Assembly (NCBI GenBank): GCA_003117195.1
Contig: BDSI01000081.1
Coordinates: 436,773 to 500,772, forward strand
Reading direction: 5' to 3'
DNA: 64,000 nucleotides
Source: Eudorina sp. 2006-703-Eu-15
Lineage: Eukaryota; Chlorophyta; Chlorophyceae; Chlamydomonadales; Volvocaceae
The notes beneath the pieces are model-generated. The model saw only the letters and a list, made by a program, of their open reading frames with translations, did no database searches and had not been told where the DNA came from. Each line of letters begins with the position of its first letter. Positions within the stretch are counted from its first letter, which is position 1. The position numbers and the translations under genes are program-made. Shown in pieces: positions 8,927 to 21,279 of the stretch.

Positions 8927-10507
8927 TCAATCGCGCATCTGTGGGACAATGATGCCGTAGCCGCCCGACTCGCGCTTGTACACCACCTGCGCGGAGGGAA
9001 CAAACGACGAGTTCATTCAGGCAGGAGCGGACGCCGTCGAGATTGGCATGTCAGCGCATACTGCTGCTGCACGTGCAGCATACACGAGCTCTCCGACAAG
9101 CGCATCCAACACCTGCTTACGGAAGCTGTGTCCTACACCTGTATCCAACACGGACAACACCGCCCGCAACGCCAACACTACCGTACCTGCACGGTGTCGG
9201 TAGTCATTTCGCGGAACACGTAGAAGGAGTGCCCAACAGCCTCCAGCGCATCAATGGCCTCCTCCACCGTAATTGGGTCTGTGGATAGAATAACGGGGAG
9301 GCATGCAGGGTTTCAGTGCAAGTGTCAAGCCTACATTATGGGCAAGGAGCCACTGGGTGTTGAAACCTCCCCAGCAATTCCCTGCCGGACATGTGGACAG
9401 GTGGATTCCAACCCCAGAATCCGGCAACAAATCGGCGGTGCATTAACTAGTAGGCGTATGCACCGTCCAGGACATCGGACCCAGTGCAGCGCTTACCAAG
9501 CACAAGTGTTTTGGAGCGCATCACGGCGGCCGGATAGCTGCGGTTCAGCTCGGCAAACTGCTTCTGCAGCTGCTCCTCCTTATCAAAAAGCTGGGTCTCG
9601 AGCTTGACCTGCAGCGCAATCAGCACGTGACCAGTGGAGTTATGTTGCAGCGGTTCACCCGTTTCTCTGCGTAATCCAGGAAACGCAAGCCGCTGCACCT
9701 CCCACCATGGCATGATGGTTCTTGGCATGCCCGCAGCGAAGCTCGCTTGCTCCCGGCCCTCACCATCTCGGCACAGGGTCGCGGCAACTCACGTCTTTCA
9801 AGTACTCTTGGAAGTCCTCCTCCTCGACGTCCTCCTTGGGACCAGCGCGGCCTGGCCACTTGCCCTTGGTGATGGCCTTTTCCTTGACACGGGTCAGCTT
9901 GGTGCGGATCTTATCACACACCAGGTCGATTGCCGCGTACATGTTGGACTCAGCGTCCTCCACACGCACGACGCCGTTCCGCACCGTGTAGATCGTCACC
10001 TCGACCTTTTGCTCCCTGTCATAACCGTTGAACAATCACGGATGGAAAGGGACGGCATCAAGATGGTGATATATGTTACGCGTGCTTCCGAATACAGTAC
10101 ACTTGAAATACATCAACGTACGGCGACTAGGCAGAGGGTGCAACCGCGGCGGCGCGAAGTGCTAGCGGACCGTGGGGTGCCAGCTCACGCGCAGATCAAC
10201 CATCATGGTCGACACGCGGTGTGCAGGAAAGAGCCATGTCGACTTACTTCTTGCCGTGAGTGCCGGTGTCGCCACCCCGGGCGGAAAGAGTGACGTCCAC
10301 TTCCTTCAAGGTGTGGGCGAAATTCTGAATCGCCCTTGCCACCTTTTCCTCCACATACAACTTAATGGCATCTGTGACAGGCAGCTTGCGGCCTTGGATT
10401 ATTATTTTGACCGTGCTTGCAGCCTTCGCGGCTGCGAGGACAACGACTCCAGCTCGCGACGGCCTCCCAGAAGCAAGCAAGGGTGCGAACGCCGATCCTG
10501 GTAGCAT
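8927..10507 (-). CDS. Plastid ribosome-hibernation factor (long HPF/PSRP1)
   Basis: It binds the plastid 30S subunit and promotes inactive ribosome states. Exons on the minus strand are 10248-10507, 9793-10015, 9497-9608, 9187-9278 and 8927-8986. All phases join, giving about 248 residues. The N-terminus (MLPGSAFAPLLASGRPSRAG) looks like a chloroplast transit peptide. The RaiA/HPF domain follows: VKIIIQGRKLPVTDAIKLYV, then VEVTIYTVRNGVVRVED and MYAAIDLVCDKIRTKLTR. A linker leads to the C-terminal dimerisation domain (ITVEEAIDALEAVGHSFYVF, then VVYKRESGGYGIIVPQ), which marks the long form. The start is the first ATG of exon 1. A splice acceptor (CCAG) lies just after it, so a further 5' exon cannot be excluded. 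Confidence 0.9.
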
Positions 10508-12654
10508 AGATAAACATTGTCAAGAAAAAGTCATTTGCGGCATTGAAGACGAAGCATGCTTCGTGTCGGAGACCTTCGTTGCCGTTGTCGGAAGGAAATC
10601 CTACCTGGCAGCGACGTCGACGGCAGGCAGGTGCTAGCTGGTGTCGCAATTGGCCGATGCAGAGAAACCGTGCAGCGGCCTGTAACCTGCGCGACACAAT
10701 GCATGGAAACTCAGATCTGCGGCGTCCTTTGTCCAAAGACATTTGACATACACCATACCTGTTTGCCGCAAGTGCCGTGGACAGCGCGTTGGTGCAGAGC
10801 CAGCGCCATTATTCCTATAGAGAAATAGGAAGCAGGTGGGGACCTCGTCAACTGCCGGAAGCCTTCGACGACAACGATCCAATCAGACGATTCAATAAAA
10901 TTGCACCTACAAAGTACATAAAGCAATGCTCTTATTTACAGAGTGCACTCACCAGTCAAGCAAACCTGATACTACGCACGTGAGGTAAGCGTGTATGGTA
11001 AAAATTTGCAGTGGGCAAGAACTCCTGCGAAAATATTTTTGACTCATGTTAATGTCCCGGAGCTGAAGCTTTTGATGGTGACGCGGCGTACGACTACGTA
11101 CGTTCCGAAACACTTTAATGAATTATGGGGCTTTGCAGGCCAACCTTGATGAATTCATTAAACGTTTCTTTGGTATAATATGTGGATGCAAGATCTGAAA
11201 ACACATATAAAGGATAGGGATAAAGTGGTATCGTTGATCAGGGCATGCTACTTGTACTGATTGTTCTTCTAGTCCAAAATATGAGTGGCAATGTCTGCGA
11301 TCTCGCCCCTTGTCTTGGCACCCGGTTACAGTTACGGTACGGTGGTTGACGGTTATCACCTGTACCTGCTGGTACGTTGGCGGTTGTTACACACAATTAC
11401 ACAAGATCCTCTGAGCTCTGCGGTGCCGAGGGTAATTTCGTGCCAATGGAGAGCGCAGGTTGCGTCTCCAGACTTGAAGGTGCAAGATCATGGAGGCGAA
11501 CTTCACGGAGCTGGCCCTCTCCTTGCAGCCGCAGGCCGGACCCGGCGAGCAGGGCGACCCCCACTACCTGTCTGCCGCCTGACGGCTCGCTGTCATGACA
11601 CTTGACGACCTTGGAAGTTAAGGCGTCAAGCGACAACACACACACACACCCAGATGTTTATGTTGGCCAAGCTGTACGCAGAACACACGCTGGATCTGGC
11701 CTTCGACGGCTTCCTGGATGACGCGCCTGTGGTATGTGTAACTCATTACATGAAGGTCAAATCAGGTTGGCGAGGGTCAGCTGCTTACTTGTCATGTGCC
11801 GATGTTGCAGCAATGGGCATCCCCATGCGTCGTAAACAGGCGTCAGCCGCCGCAGCTAGCGGATGGGCGCCGCCACCCGGCGCCAGAGCCCAAACGGAGC
11901 GGTTTCGCGCCAGAACGCGACTCTCATGCAAGATGCAACACGTGTCGCTGTACGACGACCAAGACCCAACGTTCCGAACAGCAAGTCAGCAACCCAACCT
12001 CGCTGTTTCGAATTCTGCGACGGTCTATCTCTGCTCACAACTCATATGCAATTCTTCATACTCATTGCCCAGAAGCGCCATCCATACACATTTGCCGACA
12101 AGTACATATCCGCCAGGCTCAAGCGATTCTTCGAGTGCCATACCATTGTCACCATGGATTCAAGATGTGTCTTACCATCCATAACTACTGGTGCTGGAGG
12201 TATCACGTACTTATTTCGTTCTTGCCTTTTAAAAACTGCAAACCCCCTTTGCCGCCGTGTACTGCAACCCGGTTGCGACCACCGCTCCGGCATCCCCGAC
12301 GCCGCATCGACGCCTCTTCGCTCCGAAGCCCCCGTCCGAGCAACACAAACCCGACCACCCGCAACACCACCCTTTCCCTTCGCAACACCGCCTCCGAATA
12401 AACTCTCTGCGACCATTTATATCGGCCTGCAATCAGGCACACACGCGCTGTGTATGTATTGCCGTACCTCACAGGTCACTGCCTTCGTCCGGCAGGGGAA
12501 ATGAATACCCGGGCCCCAGCGACACTCCCGCCGTTAAGACCTCACCCGGGAACCCCCCCACCCCCACCCCTCTTATGGCTCCCCTCCCCCCAACGAGGGG
12601 GAATCCACCTGCTCTCCCGACGTGCCGTGCACCGTCCCTGCTCCTGCTCACAGC
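10508..12654. other. Gap with one possible exon (11654-11731, +)
   Basis: Most of this 2.1-kb region shows no gene. One short plus-strand piece, MFMLAKLYAEHTLDLAFDGF ending FLDDAPV, lies between an acceptor-like CACCCAG and a consensus donor (GTATGT) and could be an isolated exon. I do not recognise its family and found no neighbouring exons with matching phase. The right part, about 12250-12654, is Pro- and Ala-rich in every frame and may be the 3' UTR of the cyclase gene. Confidence 0.3.
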
Positions 12655-15600
12655 TCACCCCACCTCAATCTCCAAGCAAGCGGACGCCGCGCCCCCCGCC
12701 TTCGGCGCACTCCCGCCCGCGCCCGTGCCCGCGGCCTCCTCGCCCTCCTCCGCCACCGCCGACAACGACCCTTGGGCCGCGCCCGTGTCCGCCGCGCCTG
12801 CCTCCACTGTCCCCACCCGGCTCTCCGCCCCTCCCCCCACATCGGAGCCCCAGCTCGCCAGGGGTCCGGGAGTGGGCGGCCCGACCGCACTCGCTCCGCC
12901 CGCGGCTACCGTCGCCGCAGTTGCAGCCGCAGTCGCCGCCGCCGCCGCCGCCGCCGCCGCTGCACCGCCGCTGCCCCCTGGCTTCTGCCCCGCGTCCGTC
13001 GTACACCCGGCCGCCAGTTCGTCACTCGTCGCCCCGGGCAGCAACGGCACCAGGTTTATCTCCCCTTGCCGCAGCCCCTCCGCGCCTGCGCCACCGCCGC
13101 TACTCCCCTTCCCGAGAGCGCCACCCGCGTCCGCTGCCCCGGTTAGCGCCGCCGCGGCCGGCCCCTCCGGAGCCGCGCCGGCGACGCTGCGACCGCGCTG
13201 GCGGGACGCCCGCGACGGCGACGGCGGCGGCGTCGGCCTCCCGAGCATGTCCTTGACCATGAGGATCGTCTCCGCCTCGAGCCGCAAGGTGAAGGATCCG
13301 AGCAGGGAGTCGTTGTAGTGGCGGTCCGCGCGCTGCCGCCGGTCGGGCAGCGTACGGCGAGTCTGCGTCAGGCCCGTCTGCGACAGCTTGCGCACCAGCG
13401 GCGCGCCGCGCACACCCAGCGTCGCCGCCACCGCCAGATCCGCCGTACACTCGATGTCGGCGGGCGCCGCCGCCGGCTTGGCGCCGCTCTGGCTGCCGCG
13501 CGCGCCGCTGCCGGCCGCGCCGCCCTTCCCGAAGCTGGAGTTGCCGCCGCCGCCGTTGGCGCCGTGCTCTCCGTTCCAGGTGCCGCTGGGGGCCAGCAGG
13601 TCGATCCGCAGCCAGAAGGTGGTGATGGGACCGCGGCCCTTGATGTCGATGATGCCGCGGGGTTGCAGCGAGATGAGCGGGTCGTCTGGAGCCGAGGGGA
13701 GGCGGGGGGAGGGGGCCGGGTGCGGGCCGGGAGATGGGCTGGAGAGAGGGATTGCGGGATAAAACTATGGCGAGGATATAGGAATTAGGCAGTTATGTGC
13801 AACTGGGCATTGCGGAGGAGGTGGGGCGAACAAAATTGCGAAGCTGGGAGTAACAACTGCGCTCCCCGGACCCCGGGGGTGTCGGGTTGCATGATTGGGT
13901 GCTGGTGCCGGACTAGCTAGCCAGGTGGGGCGGGGTGGGGCCGGTCACCTCAGACCTCACCCGCGATGTTGAGCAGCTCGGCGGTAATGTCGCTGACGTG
14001 GACGCCCATGATGGTGGAGGTGGACTCCATGAAGTGGGCGATGTCCACTGTGTCACCTGGGGGGGGCGGGGGCGGGGGCGGCAGGGGAAGGAGGGCGGCG
14101 GGCAGGGGGGGAAGGGGGGGAAGGGGGACTGGGCGGTTGGCCGGGCGGGCAGGGGGGGAAGGGGGAAAAGGGGGACCGGGCGGTGGGCCGGGCGGGCAGG
14201 GAGAACGTGCGACGAGGATTGAGGTGGTGGGCGTGCGGGGCCCGGAGGAGGGGAGGGACGCGTCTCCTGCACTGCGCGCTCCAGGGTGGACCACGAGTGG
14301 GCCAGATCGGTACGGCGCGAACCGATTGTACGATCACATGGCAACGGTGCACACCCCGAAAGGGCGCAGACACACCTGCCCAACCTGTCGCAGCTTGACA
14401 CAGGGGCACAGCTTGTGGACCTGGATTCTGGGGGCGTGTGTGTTTGGTGCCGGGCTATCATCCACTATCATCAAAGTGCTTATCATCAGGCCATCCGACG
14501 CGGCCGCAGCCCAGCCCTACCCAGCAGTGAGAATCTTGGCGTCTGCTTGCCCAGGACGGCTGCCACGGCGGGGCCTGCGTGGGGGGACATCGGCGGGCGG
14601 CAGAGCGGTGGGCGGCAGCGTGGATGAGAGGGCCATTCCGCCTCGGGGCGAGCTGTGCGCAGGTCGGGCGTTGAGACCCGGGATACGGTATGCGACGATG
14701 GTTGTGGGCGAGCACTTGGCCAGATCCGCCGAAGTGCTCGGATGGAGACGACTGAGGCCCTCGAGGGCGCCTGTACAGCCGCGGGACAGTTCCGCAGTCC
14801 CCAACGCAGTGCGGTACCCCTTCATACTTCATCATGGGGCACCTGCCCGCACCCGACCCCCCGGGGTAGGGAGGCAGGGAGGGAGGGAGGGAGGGAGGGA
14901 GGGGTGTCCCGTGCGCCGCAGGCTCCTGCACTTCCCCCACCCCGTTCCCGAAAGCTCCCCCTTAACCCCCTCGACACGCAACACACAGCCACACCCAGGG
15001 CGCCACCCACCCGAGTGCAGCCCCAGTCGGATCTGCACTCGCTGCCCGGCGCTGCTCCGGAACCCCGCAGTGGCCAGCACCATCTCCCGGGCGCACATCG
15101 CCACGCGGGTGGCCACCGCCACGGGGTCGCCCGCCTCGGGGCACCCGCCCACCGCCATGAAGGCCTCCCCTGGAGAGGTCAGGGCGGGTGGGGCAGCATG
15201 GGGTGAGAGGGAGGGAGAGGTCAGGGCGGGTGGGGCAGCATGGGGTGAGAGGGAGGGAGAGGTCAGGACGGGTGGGGCAGCATGGGGTGAGAGGGAGGGA
15301 GAGGTCAGGGCGGGTGGGGCAGCATGGGGTGAGGGAGGGAGAGGTCAGGGCGGGTGGGGCAGCATGGGGTGAGAGGGAGGGAGAGGTCAGGGCGGGTGGG
15401 GCAGCATGGGGTGAGAGGGAGGGAGAGGTCAGGGCGGGTGGGGCAGCATGGGGTGAGAGGGAGGGAGAGGTCAGGGCGGGTGGGGCAGCATGGGGTGAGA
15501 GGGAGGGAGAGGTCAGGGACCACCAGAGGGGGGGGGGAGGTCCGAGCGTTCCGCGCATCAGAGCAGCTTCATCATCGCAGTCGCAACCGGACCTCTCCGC

Positions 15601-18600
15601 GGGTCCACCCGGGTGGTGGGCATAGGAGATTGGTAGGCAATTTCAAACTGCGAGGGGCGGGGGGGGCCCTACCAACCGACCAATGGTGCGCGGGGTGCAG
15701 CAAGTGTAAACCCTAAACCCTTAAACCCGGCATATCCATCCTGGGGCGGACAAGCACGTGGCACGTGGCCCACTCGCTCCAGGGGAGGTCCGACGCACCC
15801 CCGGGCTCTCCAGCCCTCCGCGCGGGCCACCCTTCCTCCGCCCCCCCCCTGGAGGCGCTCCCCGTCGGAATCGGTTGTGACTTGTGAGCTTGGCCCCCAC
15901 CCACCCGCCAACCCACCCGGCGGCAGCTCCCACCTCCCAGACGAGAACCCTACGACCACAACCGCCGCCACCACCACCCCCTCGAGACACACAACAGATC
16001 TTACCACTGCGGCGGATCTTGACCAGGCCGTGTTTCTCCAGTAGGCTGTCGTACATGTTGTTCACGTCGTTGAGCAGCTTGACCACCTGCGCGCCGGAGG
16101 GAGGGAGGGAGGTGTGCGTGGGTTGTTGTACGGCATTACAGTCGGGTGCCCGGTGCAAAGTATAAAAGCGGGACAGCCGCAGGCGCCGCGTCACTGCCAA
16201 CCACCAAACTGCCAACTGCCGACCTAACGCCGCGTCACTGTCAAGCACCAAGCTGCCAACCGCCAACCTAACCTACCGGCAGTCAACGGCTGACACACAC
16301 GGAGGACCTCGCGGCGGCGCCTCCCGGCAGAGGTGACTGCTGCGGGGTGTAGGCCCCGCAGCTACCGGCCGTACAGCCTGGGACCCCAACACCCCCACCC
16401 CACCGCCCCACCCCGGACGCCTACCTCCCAGGCGGGCATTCCTGTGGGCGCGTTGGAATATCGTACGATATCCGCGTACAGCACCGTGACCAGGTCGTAG
16501 TGTTGGTAGAAGCTGCGGCCGGTGGTGAGGACCCCGATGCACTGGGGGAGGGGGAGGGGGAGGGGGGAGGGGGATAAATTGAAAAAAATAAACAAACCCG
16601 TAGAACGAACCCGGGCACACCCAGCATAACTCAGTATACTTACGGGGTGCGGTACCTGCAGAGCAAACGAAAAGATAGAGACCGCGCGCGGGCGCGTGGC
16701 GGCGCGGCCGCGCTGCCGCAGTGCCACAACAAGCAAACTGCGAACCCAACCCAACCCGGAAAGGACAGATACGTTACCGACCTGTGGTGGTAGACGGAGT
16801 AGCCGCGCCGCGAGCGATGTCCAGGGCCATGGCGATGCAGGGAGGGAAGCCGAGGAACGGAGTGAGCGAGGGTGGCAACGATTGCGAAGAATGACAAAAG
16901 CAAACATCAGAAAGAAGACAGTATGCGAGAATGGCGGGGCGGCAGCGCGGCGCGAAAGAGGACGGGGCGGACGAGGGGAAGTGGGATATGGGACGGGGAC
17001 GGGAGGCCGTACGACATGTACGGCATGTACGACAGGGGGAGTAAGCATGGGGCAGGGACACGGGGACGGACGACCGGGTGGCGGGCCACGTTCGGGATAT
17101 GGCTCCCCACCGTGCCCGGTCGTAGCGGGGCAGCCCCTGCATGTGGGGTGCCGCGTGGTGGCGCGCCTAGGGCGGTCGGGCGGGCTGTGTTGGGTACGTG
17201 AGGTGCGGGGTGAGGGGGAGGGGGGAAGGGGGGGTGGTCATGTGGGGGAGCAGTCACGCGCGGTCAGCTCAGGGGCGGTCAGCTCAGGGGCCGTCAATAG
17301 CAAGGCGCCTCCAGTCAGGCGCCCCGACGATCCCCCGAGGGGGACAAGAAAGCCCCCGACAGACAAAGAGGCTGTCCGGGCCCGAGTCCGAGTCCGGGGA
17401 GGAGGAGTAAGGCCCCCGGGGACCCAGGACTCAGACCCCTCCCCCTCAGTCAGACGGGCGTATCGGACTCCCTGACTCCGCCCAGCAGAACCCCCGTACC
17501 CGCCGGGTAGATCCTCCAGACTCGCGTACCCCCCACAGCTTCCAGCCCTGCCCCGTTCTGGCCCCCCCCGCTCCCCATGTCCCCCGTCCCCGCCCTGTTC
17601 CCCCTTTCCCTCCTCCACCCCCCCACCTGTTTGGGCAGCATGGCCTCCAGGAACATGACGTGGCGGTGCTGCAGCACCAGGGCCGAGAACAGCATCACGG
17701 ACACCGCCACGGACAGGATCACCACCACCGTCAGCAGGGGGGAGCGCCAGTAGGGCACCCAGCCTGGGGGGAGGGGGAGGGGGAGGGAGGGGTGGGGTGG
17801 GGTGGTGCCAGAGCCCGGCGCCGGAGGATGTGGGCTGGGTAGGTGGGTCGCGGACAGACCACCCCGTCGGGGCACTTCACCCGCCCGGGGGCCCGCCCAC
17901 CATCAGGTCGGTTGTCACCGGCGCCTACTCCCCCGTCCTGCTACCCTATCCGGAGCTGCCCTTCTCCCTTTCCCCCCGCCCCTTCTCCCACTCCCCCACG
18001 GGCGGCCATCCGCGATGTCGGTCCGAGGGGCCTCCCTCGCTCCTAGCACATGAGGCGCGCCCGTGGCCCAGCCCGCTCCCGTCCCTCTGCTCCCCCCGTC
18101 CCCTCCGCCCCCTCACCTCCCTCCGGGTACACCTCCAGCTGCAGCACAGCGCTGGCGCCAGGCACTGCCAGGGTGGAGGTCACCGGCGCCGAGCCACCGC
18201 CGGGAACGGGGGGCGAGCTGTCCACCTTCGCCAGGGGCTGGCCCTGGCCCTGGCCCTGCCCGGTGGCGTTACTGAGCAAGGTGAGGCTGCGGGAGGCAGG
18301 TGTGGATGCGGCCAAGGTTGGGGTGAGCCGGGGGGAGGACGGGCGCAGGGCGGGGCCTGCCCTGCCTTGGGGTTCAATAAGGTCGGGCAGGGGGACATGC
18401 GAACATCCCCGGGGCAGGGCCGTATCGACTGCTGTACCCAGCCTCACCCCCGGGGGACAACATGGTCCCCGCCTCCCAGTCATCTGGAGGAGCTGGCCGC
18501 AGTGCGGGCCGCAACGCTGAATCCCTTTCCCCACCCGTGGTGGCGGTGGCGGTGGCCGCTGCAGGGCGCCAACCCCCTCCCCCCCACTCCAGTACTCGTC

Positions 18601-20353
18601 GGCCGCATCCCCGCCCCTGCTCCCCACCGGCTCGCTGCCCTGCCCCATTGAATCCACATGCGTCGCTTCGGCCCACCACCGGGACGTGGCTCCAGAACCC
18701 CCTGATGTCGATCAAGACAGCGAGCCCGCACACTGTCAGGGGACCCCCACCCCGGCCCCCCATGCTTCTCCTCCACCCACCGGTAGCTGTACCCCAGGTC
18801 CAGCAACGTCCTCAGCCCCGCGTTGGGCTGCCAGGCGAGGGCGCCCAGGTCCAGCAGCCCCACTGCGAAGCCCCACAGCCGGGTGCCGTTGGCCGGCTGG
18901 GACCCGGGGACGTAGAAGCACGAGGGCGCGGTGCAGTTGGCGATGGGCTTGCCGTCCGGCCCAGGGCCGTTGCCCCAGTCCTGGTCGGCCGCCACACCCG
19001 AGATCAGCACCGGCCGGCTGGCCAGCAGCGTCTGCGGCGGCAGCTGTGACGCGGAGGCGCCGCTGTACGGCTGAAGGATGAGGCTCTGCGGCAGCCGCGG
19101 AGGTGGAGGCGGGGGCGGGCCAGCCGCGGCGGTGGGACCAGGGGTGGTGAAGGAGGTGGCGGAGGGAGGTGTGTAGGAAACGGGCAGACATTATCGTACT
19201 GAGCTGCTGCCAGAGCGAAGGGAGGTGGTGAAGGGGCGATGCAGGGCAGCTGCCCACCGGCTGGGCTCTGCGCTAAGAGCGGCGGACGCGCTGTTCCCCC
19301 CCATCCCCACCACACACACACGTGGTCCGCGAGAAGGCCCCCCCACACACACATGGCGTGCGGTCTGCGGAGGCAGAGGCTGCCTTCCAACACCACGGTT
19401 CCACGGACGGCCCATGCCGACGAACCCATCTCACATGTACAGCAAGCAGTTCAGCCGGTGACAGATCGGTGGCCCCGTGACGGGCAGGGGGGTGGCTCAA
19501 TTTCAACTTCCGTCGCAGAATCAGCCGCAGGGACCGCCTCAGCCCAGCCCCGACCTTCTCTCCAGTCCGACCCGTGGGTCCCACCTGGAAGGCAGAGGAG
19601 CTGACGGTGGAGTCCAGGGGCGGCACCAAGGTGTTGAGCAGGGCCTGCGCGGCCGTGGCGGCTGCGGACCCGGCGGCCGCCGGGGTGTATGCGGCTCGGG
19701 CGATGCCGAACGGCGCCAACAGCAACGCCGGCAGCACCGGCGGCGCCTGCGAGGGAGCGAGGGCGCAAAGGGAGCGAGGGCGAGGGACGGCTCAACCCCC
19801 CACACCAGCTGGACGGGGGGATTCCTTAGCGGGTCGAAGCGCGCATCAAAAATCTGCACCCGGATCTGCAGCCGCCAATCGGCGAATTCGGCAACAAGCC
19901 TGTGCGGGCGAATATACGACGGCGCAACCTCCCACCACTGTCGACAGCGCGAACCTCTCCCTTTTCCCAAAAGCCCGTCAGCTCTCCCTCCCGACCTCCC
20001 CCACTCCCACGCCACCGGCTCAACCCAGGTTGCGACTGACTTGCCCTGCTGCCCGCACAGACACGTAGCGCATCATTTCTCGCCCCGTACAGGCCATCGG
20101 TGCCGCCCCGTCGCCCGCCGCAGGCCCCCGCCCCGACAGACGGGTCCCACACGGTGTATGCCGACCCCCGCGTCGTACTTCCTACGTAAGTAGTAGGATG
20201 CCATCCACACCGTTGTCACACACCACCCTTCAAGTCAGTTGCCCGCCCTTGCTGCACCCTTCAAAGGAACTCCCCAGACCCCCAGGATACCTCCAATGGA
20301 AAGCGCCCTGAAGAACCCAACGTGTACCCCGACCTCCCCCCTCCTCAACAACT

Positions 20354-20410
<57 letters not shown>

Positions 20411-21279
20411 AACCCAAACACCGCGACGGACCTTTTGCAGCAGCTGCGCGGATATGCCCTGGAAGCTCGGCCCCAGCTGCGACATCTGCGGCTGTAGCAG
20501 CACCTGCAGCTCCAGGGAGGCTAGCGGCTGTAGCCCCTGGGTCCACACCAGGTCCAGGGAGTTGACCGCCTCTGCAGCCGCCGTGAGGGCGTCGCTCTGC
20601 GACCCCCGCACCATCCATCCATCAGGCCCAAAACACCGAAGAGTTGTGTCAGGTGCGGTTTGCAATTTCATACACACGTAAAATCATACACACGCGACGG
20701 CTGGCGGATCGGGCACCCCCTGTCCTTTCATCTATGTACTGATTGTACACATGTCCCAGGGAGGGAGCAGGGGTCCTGAGCCCCTGACTCCAGGGAGGCT
20801 TGGCGTCAGCTGTCGGGGGCATGCTATACCCCTACGACACGTCAGGTCCAGGGGGGCTGTGCACCGGTGGGGGTTCCAAGCGGCGCCGCCCCGTGCCCCG
20901 AGTGGAAGCGAGGGGCGCTCCCCGGGAACACGCGACCGGCCTCATTCAGCGGATGAGTTGGGTGGGTCCCCCCGGCCCCACGTCACGTCACCCTCAAGTC
21001 GGTACGTGGGTGGGTAGGTGCCCTCCGGTCTTTCGCTGCAGCCTGCCACCCGCTAATCAGGACCGCAAGCGGACGCCGCGTCGGGGTCCATCTCCCCCTC
21101 CTCTGTTTGCAAACTCGCAGGCGGCACCCCTGCAACCCCGCCCCGCCCACCTTGCTGCGGTCGTTGTAGTGCTTGGCGCCCAGCTCCACCCCCATGATGC
21201 CCAGCCCGATGCACACGGCACACAGCAGGAGGGGCCACACCAACACGCTGGGCCGCAGCCGCACGACAGTGGCAGTGTT
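12655..21279 (-). CDS. CHASE-domain class III nucleotide cyclase
   Basis: A predicted membrane receptor that makes cAMP or cGMP. Minus-strand exons: 21151-21279, 20432-20596, 19806-19865, 19585-19746, 18781-19085, 18117-18286, 17627-17763, 16644-16655 (12 nt), 16425-16541, 16005-16086, 15011-15169, 13961-14056 and 12655-13685. Phases agree throughout. Order: membrane helix (LVWPLLLCAVCIGLGIMGVE), a CHASE-like sensor (PVLPALLLAPFGIARAAY, RLWGFAVGLLDLGALAW), a second helix (LLTVVVILSVAVSVMLFSAL), the cyclase domain, then a roughly 320-residue Ala/Gly-rich tail. Cyclase motifs are LVTVLYADIVRYSNAP (metal Asp), LLEKHGLVKI, SGEAFMAVGG, VQIRLGLHSG, DTVDIAHFMES and IIDIKGRGPITTFWL. Where most cyclases have Gly-Asp, this one has Gly-Glu, and the PVVAGVVG-like strand was not found. 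The first coding exon is unidentified. Substrate is uncertain. Confidence 0.82.
14060..14210. repeat. G-rich low-complexity tract in cyclase intron
   Basis: Runs of G with interspersed A and C (GGGGGAAGGGGG and similar) fill about 150 bp upstream of the acceptor at 14057. They are pyrimidine-rich on the coding strand, where they could serve as an extended polypyrimidine tract. Confidence 0.6.
15178..15520. repeat. 42-bp minisatellite, about 8 units
   Basis: The unit begins GTCAGGGCGGGTGGGGCAGC and ends in GAGGGAGGGAGAG. It repeats every 42 bp with about eight nearly identical copies; one unit is shorter by 4 bp. The array abuts the splice acceptor of the cyclase exon 15011-15169. On the coding strand each unit is pyrimidine-rich and resembles the intron's own 3' end. 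Confidence 0.9.
20351..20408. repeat. (CA)n microsatellite in cyclase intron
   Basis: About 29 CA units. On the cyclase coding strand this is a (TG)n run beginning some 25 bases after the end of exon 20432-20596, next to a weak donor (GTCCGT). Confidence 0.95.

Noticed and set aside
12257..13318. 353-codon plus-strand frame rich in Pro and Ala
   Set aside because: It is the antisense shadow of the cyclase tail exon, whose minus-strand frame continues in phase from the cyclase domain.
15706..15730. Telomere-like ACCCTAAACCCTTAAACCC
   Set aside because: Only about two to three imperfect units; too short to claim an interstitial telomere.
16774..16830. Possible cyclase exon ALDIARGAATPSTTTG
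   Set aside because: The flanking exons join in phase through the 12-nt microexon without it, and its splice sites are weak.
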